Source: Clostridiaceae bacterium
GTDB lineage: Bacteria > Bacillota > Clostridia > DSM-8532
Reading direction: 5' to 3'
Assembly: GCA_012520615.1 (NCBI GenBank)
Contig: JAAYNX010000174.1
Coordinates: 1-46,159 of the forward strand
Length of the DNA stretch: 46,159 nt
In this document: positions 31,956-39,599 of the stretch, one piece after another
Position numbering within the stretch: the stretch's first letter is position 1
Layout: each line of letters starts with the position of its first letter
Position numbers and translations under genes: made by a program
Notes under the pieces: generated by a model
Databases searched by the model: none
What the model saw: only the letters and a program-made list of their open reading frames with translations
Told to the model about the DNA's origin: nothing

Positions 31956-32684
31956 ATGCCCGAAAAAATTGATATACATGGTGTTATGATAGACAATGTC
32001 ACCATGAATGAGGCTCTGGATAAAGTATTGAGCATGTTAAAGGGTGAAACTCCGCAAAAGATTTTTACTCCAAATTCAGAGATTATTATGCAGGCCAATA
32101 GAGATCCTGAGCTTAAAGATATTCTAAATAGCGCCGAGCTTGTTGTACCCGATGGAGCAGGAGTAATTTTAGCCTCGCGTATAATGAAAAAAGAGCTGAA
32201 AGAAAAGGTTTCCGGCATAGATTTGGTTAAAAAAATTTTAATAAGCACAGGAAAAAGGCCAACCAGTTTTTTTATTTTCGGAGGCAAACCGGGAGTGGCT
32301 GAAAGAGCTTCAATAAATATACTCTCAGATTATCCCAAGGCAAAAATTTCGGGCTTTAGAAACGGTTATTTTGAAGAAAATGATATACCCGGAATAATTA
32401 AGCAAATCAACGAGTCCAAAGCAGAAGTGCTCTTGGTGGGTCTAGGTGCTCCTAAGCAGGAAAAATGGATACACCAATATGCCAATCAACTGAATTGTAA
32501 GGTTTTATTGGGTATAGGCGGTTCTATCGATGTTTTTGCAGGAACAGCTAAGCTGGCACCTGAGTTTATGAGAAAGGCAGGTCTGGAATGGCTGTACAGG
32601 TTGATAAAAGAACCAAAACGAGCTAAGCGAATGCTTGATTTACCACGATTTATTCTGTTGTCAATAAAAAAAAGGCAATATTAA
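31956..32684 (+). CDS. tagA: WecG/TagA/CpsF glycosyltransferase (ManNAc transferase)
   Basis: 242 aa, GT26 family. Motifs: TPNSEIIMQANRDPEL (acceptor/catalytic Thr and Asn region), ELVVPDGAGVILASR with the conserved Asp, FFIFGGKPGVAERA, VGLGAPKQEKWI and a C-terminal LEWLYRLIKEPKR amphipathic region that holds it on the membrane. The family transfers N-acetylmannosamine from UDP-ManNAc to undecaprenyl-PP-GlcNAc, the first committed step of teichoic-acid linkage units and secondary wall polymers. Start: ATG with GGAGG 5 nt upstream. It supports a ManNAc-containing polymer, the usual CsaB substrate. Confidence 0.92.
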   Translation: MPEKIDIHGVMIDNVTMNEALDKVLSMLKGETPQKIFTPNSEIIMQANRDPELKDILNSAELVVPDGAGVILASRIMKKELKEKVSGIDLVKKILISTGKRPTSFFIFGGKPGVAERASINILSDYPKAKISGFRNGYFEENDIPGIIKQINESKAEVLLVGLGAPKQEKWIHQYANQLNCKVLLGIGGSIDVFAGTAKLAPEFMRKAGLEWLYRLIKEPKRAKRMLDLPRFILLSIKKRQY

Positions 32685-32761
32685 ATCACAGCAGACTACG
32701 GCCGCAAAACCAACATAGATTTAATTCTACAGATTGTTTGAGCATATTCTATTTTCCTTGA

Positions 32762-34609
32762 CTAATTAAAACTCCTTATTGCTTCCACGACCAATGCGTA
32801 AACCAATTCAAGTTTTACTTTCCCCTCAGGGGACAATTGATCGATAATGTGTGTTGAAATAATCCCTGAGTTTTTGAGTGATTGAAGGGCATCTCCTTTT
32901 GTATATGATATGGATAACCCTTCCATAATAATTTCCGCTGCCTTTTCACTTGTCAGCTTTTCTTTAGTTTCATAGGGTTTTAAAGCCTGATTAACCGATG
33001 CCCTGTATTTATCCGGAGTCATTTTAAGCATAGCATTTTTAATCAAAACCACCATCACGTCTTGGCTAGCTTCAAAATCAAGCTTAAAATCATTTTTCTC
33101 CCCACCGGAAATAAGTCCGTATTCTACAAGGTCTCGGACATAAGGATATGCCCAGTGCTCGGTCAGTTTTTCTTCCGTTTCGGGTATTAAAATACTCTCT
33201 GAGTAATCAGATAACTCTATTCCACCTCTTTTTATATAGTTTTTCAAAGACTTCAATTCTTTGTCGTTCGTTGTCAGAAGTTGTGCCGGGGGAATATCTC
33301 TAATCATGCTGAAAGCCGATACTAAACCAGCAGCCTCTCCTACGGTTATTCGTGTTGGTATGCTTCCTGCACTTGTAGAGGCTAAGGATGTAAATCCTGC
33401 TTTTGATCCAAGCATTAAAACATTTTGAAGGTTTACCGGCACAATGCTTCCTAAGGGAATGGCATATACATTAGGCTTTACTACTACATATTTTGTGTTG
33501 TCACTAACAAATTTACTTGCATCTACTGCTTGGGAGCTTAACCCAACCTTATCCTTAAAATCCTTGTTTTCAAGAATATCAGTTACTGTTAGTTTATATC
33601 TACCTTCATAATGCCTGTATTCCGGTATAAAAAAGCTTTCCGGTCCCTCTTTATATGTGCAGTCTTTGAATGAAATCAATATATTTTTCAAGAAGGCCGT
33701 CAGCATTCTGGCCTCCTCCTCAGCCTCCAAATATGCACTTTCTAAATCTTTTTCATCTTCCACATCCACATTAAAGATTTGTAATCCCGAAATCACTATA
33801 TCATTATCCCCAAAGATAATAATGGAAGGCGACACAATCTTAGTACGAGGATTAACTTTTTGATAAGCTAAGAGAACCAATTTGAATTCGTCATTGAAAT
33901 CTGTTGTCTTTCGGCCTTTTTTTAGCGCCTCCACATCAACGCCTGCTATGCGGAAATTAAATAATAACGGAGAGTAAAAGTTTGAAATGCCCAAATCATC
34001 AGAACCTCTAAAATATGGGGTGTTGCATAGGTCCAGAAGATTTCCTTTTTGTGTTGCGTCTATAAAAACATTTGCTTTGTAATACTTCTTTTCCTCTGCC
34101 TGCTGAACATATATACCCTTTACGGTTTCTCCTTCGGTATGAACCTCGGAAAGAGTACTATTATATATCACATGAAGGTTCTTCTCTTTTTCTACAAGCC
34201 CTCTTAACGAGCTTTTATAATCTGACCCGCTAAAACCTACAGTGAATTTTCCAAAAATTTCTTGATAAATACCCTGATTTAAAAGAATCTTTTTTCCGTT
34301 GATAAGCCCCTGCTGGGGATTCATAGATGATATCATGCTCTGTGTAATATAACTTCCAAGGTCTTCATCCTCAGTAACTAGCAAAGTTTTTAGCCCCGTT
34401 CGTGAGCAGGCAAGTGCAGCCGCCACTCCCTCTGGTTCGGAGCCAATTACTATTGTTGCAAATTCGTTTTCTTCAAAATCGTATTCATCCGAACGAATTT
34501 TTTTATTACCTCCTGCCTGTCGAGATATAATCGGTCCTACTCCAAACCATAAGGTAACAAAAATTAGAGCCACTATAATAATATTTTTAACAAGATTATC
34601 TTTTTTCAT
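32762..34609 (-). CDS. Membrane-anchored FAD-dependent oxidoreductase with SLH-like C-terminus
   Basis: 615 aa. A transmembrane helix or uncleaved signal (residues 7-30) is followed by an FAD-dependent oxidoreductase domain: ATIVIGSEPEGVAAALACSRTG (dinucleotide-binding fold in which the usual GGGPAG is altered to GSEPEG), FIDATQKGNLLDLC, and NVLMLGSKAGFTSLASTSAGSIPTRITVGEAAG at the FAD domain end. The last ~140 residues include an SLH-like unit (LTEHWAYPYVRDLVEYGLISGG) and a second weak one. By topology the flavin domain would be outside the membrane, which is unusual. The ATG at 34609 has GAGGG 6 nt upstream; an ATG two codons earlier touches that site. The substrate is unknown. Confidence 0.78.
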   Translation of the reverse strand: MKKDNLVKNIIIVALIFVTLWFGVGPIISRQAGGNKKIRSDEYDFEENEFATIVIGSEPEGVAAALACSRTGLKTLLVTEDEDLGSYITQSMISSMNPQQGLINGKKILLNQGIYQEIFGKFTVGFSGSDYKSSLRGLVEKEKNLHVIYNSTLSEVHTEGETVKGIYVQQAEEKKYYKANVFIDATQKGNLLDLCNTPYFRGSDDLGISNFYSPLLFNFRIAGVDVEALKKGRKTTDFNDEFKLVLLAYQKVNPRTKIVSPSIIIFGDNDIVISGLQIFNVDVEDEKDLESAYLEAEEEARMLTAFLKNILISFKDCTYKEGPESFFIPEYRHYEGRYKLTVTDILENKDFKDKVGLSSQAVDASKFVSDNTKYVVVKPNVYAIPLGSIVPVNLQNVLMLGSKAGFTSLASTSAGSIPTRITVGEAAGLVSAFSMIRDIPPAQLLTTNDKELKSLKNYIKRGGIELSDYSESILIPETEEKLTEHWAYPYVRDLVEYGLISGGEKNDFKLDFEASQDVMVVLIKNAMLKMTPDKYRASVNQALKPYETKEKLTSEKAAEIIMEGLSISYTKGDALQSLKNSGIISTHIIDQLSPEGKVKLELVYALVVEAIRSFN

Positions 34610-34645
34610 ATTCATCCCTCTAATGTTTTATCGGAAAAATCTTAG

Positions 34646-34740
34646 AAAACAATTACAAACGAGTTTATGGAGTACATGGACTACTACATAAATTACAGAC
34701 CACAAAAAACGCTTGGGGATTGTCCCCAAGCGCCATAAAA
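34646..34740 (+). pseudogene. Relic of an IS3-like transposase C-terminus
   Basis: Between stop codons, frame 34646-34738 encodes about 30 residues including FMEYMDYYINYRPQKTLG, close to the conserved tail of DDE transposases of the IS3/IS150 type (Y-YNN-RPQ-LG). No start, no catalytic triad and no upstream part remain. About 40 nt later, TGTAC (34783-34787) and GTACA (34801-34805) flank CACCGTCAAGAG, which may be a leftover IS end. This is pattern recognition on a short fragment. Confidence 0.4.
34703..34735 (-). terminator. Rho-independent terminator downstream of the secreted-protein gene
   Basis: A perfect CGCTTGGGGA-TTG-TCCCCAAGCG hairpin (34710-34732) followed on the minus strand by TTTTTT (34709-34704). 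It lies about 90 nt after the stop of the secreted-protein gene and overlaps the transposase relic. Confidence 0.7.
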
Positions 34741-34822
34741 TTAATACTTTAAAAATCAAGTCGATTTTAACAGTCCCCAAACTGTACACCGTCAAGAGGA
34801 GTACATAAAACGTCCCCCTGTC

Positions 34823-35401
34823 TTATTTAATGGTATACGCTCCTCGGATCAGAAGATAAGCATTTGTCTTAATCAAAAGACCTCTGCCATCTGTTCTTGA
34901 TGATATCAATAGATGTTGTACCGGGACATTCACTCCGTCATTTAGATCCTTTCCCGCACTTGCATCAACAATAACACCGTTTACGCCCTTGATTGCTACA
35001 GCCGTGCCGCTTCTTAAGAGAGCTTCACTCCCACCGGAGAGAATTATTTTCTGACCAGCCTTGGCCTCAACAACGGTATATCCGCTTTCAAGGCTTTCAA
35101 CCCTAGCTTTTAGGGTTTCTATTTCTGTCAAGGCATCGATTATAAACTTTGTGAGGTCTCCAACATCTGTCTGGAGTTGGGCAACCACCGCATTATCAAC
35201 GGTACCAGTACCTGAACCAGAACCGGAGCCTATTTGTGCCGATAGCTGAGCGATTTTCTGGTCAACATAGCTTTTCGTTACCAAAGGGTCAGCGTCGCTT
35301 CCTGGTTGTCCGGCTCCTGCCGCTGAAGATACTACGAGTACTACGCAAGATAGAATTGTGCATGCCATCAATACTATTTTGCTTTTTCTTTTGAATATCA
35401 T
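34823..35401 (-). CDS. Secreted protein of unknown function with coiled coil
   Basis: 192 aa. Signal peptide at the N-terminus (KRKSK, then VLMACTILSCVVLVVSSAAG, probable cleavage after AGA). A short coiled-coil-like helix (TKSYVDQKIAQLSAQI), a glycine/serine spacer (GSGSGSGTG), a second helix (QTDVGDLTKFIIDALTEIETLKARVESLESG) and a beta-rich C-terminal domain (VVEAKAGQKIILSGGSEALLRSGTAVAIKGVNGVIVDASAG...LLIKTNAYLLIRGAYTIK). I do not recognise the C-terminal domain. The ATG at 35401 was chosen for GGAGGAAAG upstream. It follows mazF by 35 nt and may be co-transcribed with it. Confidence 0.75.
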   Translation of the reverse strand: MIFKRKSKIVLMACTILSCVVLVVSSAAGAGQPGSDADPLVTKSYVDQKIAQLSAQIGSGSGSGTGTVDNAVVAQLQTDVGDLTKFIIDALTEIETLKARVESLESGYTVVEAKAGQKIILSGGSEALLRSGTAVAIKGVNGVIVDASAGKDLNDGVNVPVQHLLISSRTDGRGLLIKTNAYLLIRGAYTIK

Positions 35402-35436
35402 TTTCTTTCCTCCTTCGGGAGGCGCTTCAATCAACT

Positions 35437-35796
35437 CTACTGCACGTATGTAACGTTCAGGCCGAAGCTTGTATGAAGCGCGTTATCAACTCTTCTCATC
35501 AGGTATTCGTCCAGATGTCCTGCCTTTTCACGCAATCTTTTTTTATCAATGGTTCTAACCTGCTCGAGAAGCACTACCGAGTTTTTGTTAAGACCATAAT
35601 TTTCTCCTGTTATTTCGATGTGAGTCGGGAGGCGGGCTTTGTCCAACTGCGAGGTAATAGCTGATACAATGATAGTGGGGCTGAATTTATTGCCTACATC
35701 ATTCTGTATAACTAAAACCGGGCGAACTCCGCCTTGCTCTGAGCCCACAACAGGACTTAAGTCAGCATAGTAAATGTCTCCTCTTCTTACTAGCAA
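35437..35796 (-). CDS. mazF: MazF/PemK-type endoribonuclease toxin (NdoA-like)
   Basis: 119 aa, full length for Maz[31 protein letters not shown] contains the catalytic Arg and substrate loop (GSEQGGVRP), followed by [12 protein letters not shown] with the catalytic Thr/Ser, LPTHIEI and [12 protein letters not shown]. MazF proteins cleave mRNA at short motifs such as UACAU in Bacillus. It has its own promoter (35863-35891) and lies downstream of alr, as in Bacillus, but the usual upstream RHH antitoxin gene is not seen. The TTG start at 35796 aligns with homologues beginning 'M-VKRGD' and has AGGAG 9 nt upstream; TTG 35802 is possible but too close. Confidence 0.9.
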   Translation of the reverse strand: MLVRRGDIYYADLSPVVGSEQGGVRPVLVIQNDVGNKFSPTIIVSAITSQLDKARLPTHIEITGENYGLNKNSVVLLEQVRTIDKKRLREKAGHLDEYLMRRVDNALHTSFGLNVTYVQ

Positions 35797-35862
35797 ATCC
35801 AATCACTCCTGTAAAAAGTATTGACCTCTAATGCTTGACCCCTAAATTCTTTTCATATTTCT

Positions 35863-35891
35863 ATTATAGGAAAGACCCATCAATAGGGCAA
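35863..35891 (-). promoter_or_regulatory. Sigma-A promoter of mazF
   Basis: On the minus strand TTGCCC (35891-35886), 17-nt spacer, TATAAT (35868-35863), about 65 nt upstream of the mazF start. Confidence 0.6.
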
Positions 35892-35954
35892 ATTAAAATT
35901 AGGTTACGCATGCATTATTTATTGTTTCACATTTCCTTAAAGTGTATACTTATT

Positions 35955-37124
35955 TTATATTAAATAATTCAATACATTTACAATTTGCCCATTTTTAAAG
36001 TACACCCTCGGAACTCTTTTCCCTATTATACATACAACCTCATAGGGAATGGTACCAATATGGTCTGCCAGTTCCTCCGCTGTGATTTCGCAATTTCCCT
36101 GTTTGCCTAGCAGAACCACTTCGTCGCCGGTTTGTATCTCACCTTCAATATCGGTTACATCTATCATACACTGATCCATACAGATACTTCCTACAACAGG
36201 GGCATATTGGCCATTTACCAACACTCTGCCCTTTCCCGTCAGCAGTCTTGAATATCCATCGGCATAGCCTACCGGGATGGTAGCGATCCGCGATTTTCTT
36301 TTTGAAATGAATTTTCTTCCATAACTAACCGAAGTATTCTCCTCTACCCACTTAATCAATGAAATATTTGTTTTCAATGTCATGGCAGGTTTCAAATCTA
36401 AAATTGATCTATCCACCTCTTTAGACGGATAAATACCGTATAGGATAATTCCCGGTCTGACAAGTTCCATTGCAAGTTCAGGATATTGAATAATAGCTGC
36501 GCTGTTTGCAACATGACGTATAGGAATAAGAATTCCTATTCGGTTTAGTTCGCTTATTATACTGTCAAATAACTCGGTTTGATGGATAGTGAAGGCACTG
36601 TCCTTTTCATCTGCTGTTGCAAAATGTGTAAATATGCCTTCCACAATTATTCCCGGGAGTCTTTGAATCTCGTTAACTGCCTTTACAGCGCTGTATCCGG
36701 GCGGGAAGCCCACTCTGGTCATACCCGTATCAATCTTAATGTGTACCCGAGCTTTTGTCCCCTGCTTTACAGCCTCATCAGAAAGTGCTACAGCAATATC
36801 ATGGCTGTATACAGTCTGGGTTATTTGATACTTTATCAATTCATCAACTCTAGCCGGGTTGGTATGGCTAAGTACTAGAATTGGTATGCCAATGCCAATC
36901 TGTCTTAGCTGTATAGCTTCGTCCAGCATTGATACGGCTAGACGCGAGCAACCACCGTCAACTAAGGTATTGACTGTTTCAAGAACTCCGTGCCCATAGG
37001 CATCGGCCTTAACAACAGCCATTATTTCAGTGCGTTTCCCTACTTTTTTTTGAATCTCCTTAACGTTGTGGGCAATATAATCTAAATTTATTTCTGCCCA
37101 GGTTCGTGTAAATTTATAATTCAT
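35955..37124 (-). CDS. alr: Alanine racemase
   Basis: 389-aa PLP enzyme that interconverts L- and D-alanine for peptidoglycan. PLP lysine K39 in AVVKADAYGHG; the TIM barrel has HIKIDTGMTRVGF and HVANSAAIIQYPE; the C-terminal domain has the catalytic Tyr in VSYGRKF and PVVGSICMDQCMIDVT. The ATG at 37124 has AGGTG 5 nt upstream; the in-frame TTG at 37142 is less likely. It follows nnr by 32 nt, probably as one operon. The alr-mazF order is common in Firmicutes. Confidence 0.96.
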   Translation of the reverse strand: MNYKFTRTWAEINLDYIAHNVKEIQKKVGKRTEIMAVVKADAYGHGVLETVNTLVDGGCSRLAVSMLDEAIQLRQIGIGIPILVLSHTNPARVDELIKYQITQTVYSHDIAVALSDEAVKQGTKARVHIKIDTGMTRVGFPPGYSAVKAVNEIQRLPGIIVEGIFTHFATADEKDSAFTIHQTELFDSIISELNRIGILIPIRHVANSAAIIQYPELAMELVRPGIILYGIYPSKEVDRSILDLKPAMTLKTNISLIKWVEENTSVSYGRKFISKRKSRIATIPVGYADGYSRLLTGKGRVLVNGQYAPVVGSICMDQCMIDVTDIEGEIQTGDEVVLLGKQGNCEITAEELADHIGTIPYEVVCIIGKRVPRVYFKNGQIVNVLNYLI

Positions 37125-37156
37125 TTTGTCACCTGATTTCAATAAGGGCTTTAAAT

Positions 37157-38710
37157 CTATGATTGAACATGAATAAAAGCCTTTGGTATATTTTCGATTA
37201 TATCCGATGCCATAACACTTGCCGCCCCTTTATCCAAAGTTGCAAAATCTCCGGCTAATCCATGAATATATGCACCTGCAACAGCAGCATCATAGGGAGA
37301 TAAGCCTTGCCCCAAAAATGATGTTATAACGCCTGCCAGTACATCCCCGGAGCCTGCGGTAGCCATTCCTTGGTTACCGGTAGGATTTATGGATGTTCTT
37401 CCATCGTTGGCAACAATTACAGTCCCCGCTCCCTTTAAAACTACAGTCAGACCAAATTCATCGGCAAAATCTCTTGCTATATTGATTCTATCCTCTTGTA
37501 TTTCTACTGTGGATTTTCCTGTAAGTCTGGACATTTCAGCCGGGTGGGGAGTAATAATCGTTTCGCAGCGAAGCCTTTCTATCAGCGACTTTTCCTTTGA
37601 CAGAAGATTAAGGGCATCGGCATCTATCACCATAGGCTTATCACAATGTTCAATTACAGCTTCCATTAGAATTAATGCCCCATCTGAACAGGAAAGCCCC
37701 GGCCCGATCAATACCGCATCGGCATCATCTATAAGCTCTTTTATGGCATCCTTAAAACCGGGATTGCTATAACCTATAAGGTCGTTATAATCAGTTAATC
37801 CGATAAAAACGGCCTCCGGTAAAAGTATTGATAAAGGGTTGATACAAGCCTGTGGTACAGCAAGCTTTACTAGCCCTGTGCCTGTTCTATAAGCTGAAAG
37901 AGCGCTTAAGTATGCAGCGCCTGTCATTGATTCCGAACCGGCGAATATAAGAAGTTTTCCGAATGTACCTTTATGGCCATCTACCGGGCGTATAGGAAGC
38001 ATTCCCTTGATATCTTCTTTCTCAGGTAATTGCGATGTCTCCATTTTATCAGACAGCGCATATGGAATTCCTATATCAACTACCGAAAGCTCACCTATAA
38101 ATGATGCCCCGGGCTGCTGTACCATTCCGATTTTAGGCAAAAAGAATGTTACTGTAGCATCGGCCCTAACGCAGGTTCCCATAACTTTTCCGGATAAACC
38201 GTCTAACCCCGAGGGAATATCTATGGATAATACCTTTGGTGCATAGGTATTAATAATGTCTATAACATCTGCCCAAATCCCCTGTACAAAACGATTCAAA
38301 CCTGTACCGAAAAGGCCGTCAATAACAAGATCACTATTAGAGCAGGAGATTTGCAGCCTCTCTAGATCCTCCTCCCCTGATATAACAGGTATGCTGGCCC
38401 CCATATTTTTCAGAATTCTACCGTTAGTAAAAGCATCTCCCAAAAGCTCATCCACATCTGTCATAGAAAAAACAGAAACTGAATAACCCATGGTAAGTAA
38501 ATGCCTTGTAACTGCTAAGGCATCACCGCCGTTATTTCCGTTTCCGACTACCACCGTCACATGGGGATCTTCCTTGCCTTCAAGCATGCTTGACGCTTTG
38601 AAAGCTATTTGAATTGCGGCATTCTCCATAAGAACGATTCCGGGAATACCAAGGGTATGAATGGCTATTTCATCAATCGCTTTCATCTGTCGAGGTGTCA
38701 ACAGCTTCAT
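37157..38710 (-). CDS. nnr: Bifunctional NAD(P)HX epimerase / ADP-dependent dehydratase
   Basis: 517-aa fusion. The N-terminal YjeF epimerase domain (about 1-215: IVLMENAAIQIAF, VVVGNGNNGGDALAVTRHL, DGLFGTGLNR, VLSIDIPSGLDGLSG) epimerises damaged NADHX/NADPHX. The C-terminal ribokinase-like CARKD dehydratase (about 225-510: FAGSESMTGAAYLSALSAYRTGTGLV, ITPHPAEMSRLTG, NPTGNQGMATAGSGDVLAGVITSFL) restores NAD(P)H with ADP. The start overlaps the 3' end of the coiled-coil gene by 38 nt, with GAGGGG upstream. Nnr, alr and mazF are often neighbours in Firmicutes. Confidence 0.95.
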   Translation of the reverse strand: MKLLTPRQMKAIDEIAIHTLGIPGIVLMENAAIQIAFKASSMLEGKEDPHVTVVVGNGNNGGDALAVTRHLLTMGYSVSVFSMTDVDELLGDAFTNGRILKNMGASIPVISGEEDLERLQISCSNSDLVIDGLFGTGLNRFVQGIWADVIDIINTYAPKVLSIDIPSGLDGLSGKVMGTCVRADATVTFFLPKIGMVQQPGASFIGELSVVDIGIPYALSDKMETSQLPEKEDIKGMLPIRPVDGHKGTFGKLLIFAGSESMTGAAYLSALSAYRTGTGLVKLAVPQACINPLSILLPEAVFIGLTDYNDLIGYSNPGFKDAIKELIDDADAVLIGPGLSCSDGALILMEAVIEHCDKPMVIDADALNLLSKEKSLIERLRCETIITPHPAEMSRLTGKSTVEIQEDRINIARDFADEFGLTVVLKGAGTVIVANDGRTSINPTGNQGMATAGSGDVLAGVITSFLGQGLSPYDAAVAGAYIHGLAGDFATLDKGAASVMASDIIENIPKAFIHVQS

Positions 38711-39383
38711 CTTTCAACCCCTCCAACTTATATGCTTCTTCAAATTCTTTAACCGGGTCAGTGCCTATAAGGTTGGTAAGGTCGATGGCATACTGAGTCC
38801 AGTCAAGGGATATTGTTTCCAGTTCCTCACAAAGCAGCTTTTTCTTTTCTTCTATCTCTGCAAGCTCCTGTTTGATTTCCAGAGCTCTTTCATTATTAGT
38901 TTTCAACGTGGAAAATATGTAGTTTATTGATTTATTGAGAAGTTCCACATTTGCTTCTCTCATTCTATCCTCAAGGTTCTCAACATCTTCTAATACATCG
39001 TTTATACGTTCATTTATTCTTTCAATTTCTTTTCTACACTCTTTTAATTTTTGTTTTGCTGTTTCATTATCATCTTCAAATGCTTCTTTAGTTAAACTCA
39101 TGATTTGTTTCATACATTTTCGTTTTTCAGGTTCCAGATTATCCTGCTCACTTTTAAGCATAGCTTCCTGTTTGATAAGCTCATTCATTTCAGCTTCAGC
39201 TTCCTCAAGCTCAGGGGGCATTTTGATGGTAACGAAGAGCTTCGTCCATCTTTCATCAATAGATAGCCTGGTTATATCATTTTTTCTCAGTATTGAAGAA
39301 TCAAAAGTCACGTTTACATCCGTCTCTTCTGCCGCCTCATTCAATCCAGAGCTCACTTTTTGTTTGCGCCAAAACAGAAGCAT
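38673..39383 (-). CDS. Cytoplasmic coiled-coil protein, unknown function
   Basis: 236 aa; after an N-terminal MLLFWRKQKV stretch and a short folded region (DVNVTFDSSILRKNDITRLSIDERWTKLF, then IKMPPELEEAEAEM), residues ~75-200 are almost continuous heptad-rich helix, with many E/K/L repeats (KECRKEIERINERIN, VENLEDRMREANVEL, ALEIKQELAEIEEKKKL). There is no signal peptide or membrane segment. It overlaps nnr by 38 nt in another frame, so it is likely co-transcribed and coupled. Start: ATG with GAGGAGG upstream. I cannot assign a function; conserved short coiled-coil proteins of this type occur in clostridial nnr-alr loci, an impression that would need comparison. Confidence 0.72.
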   Translation of the reverse strand: MLLFWRKQKVSSGLNEAAEETDVNVTFDSSILRKNDITRLSIDERWTKLFVTIKMPPELEEAEAEMNELIKQEAMLKSEQDNLEPEKRKCMKQIMSLTKEAFEDDNETAKQKLKECRKEIERINERINDVLEDVENLEDRMREANVELLNKSINYIFSTLKTNNERALEIKQELAEIEEKKKLLCEELETISLDWTQYAIDLTNLIGTDPVKEFEEAYKLEGLKDEAVDTSTDESD

Positions 39384-39522
39384 ATAGATGCCTCCTCTCA
39401 GAAAAACTCAGTATAAAAACAAATTATTCTTCTAATAACCCAATATAAATAGTATATCATAGCATAGCAAAAATTTCTTATTATTCTCATCTTGTTAGTC
39501 TGATTATATAAAGCACAGCCGG

Positions 39523-39551
39523 TTGTCAATATTTTTGAAACCTGCGATAAT
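39523..39551 (+). promoter_or_regulatory. Candidate promoter of the VanW-family gene
   Basis: TTGTCA (39523-39528), 17-nt spacer, GATAAT (39546-39551), about 50 nt before the ATG. The rest of the 216-bp divergent gap shows no obvious elements. Confidence 0.5.
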
Positions 39552-39599
39552 AATAGCAGTATTAAACAGGATTAATTATTAAAATAACAGGTGCGCATT

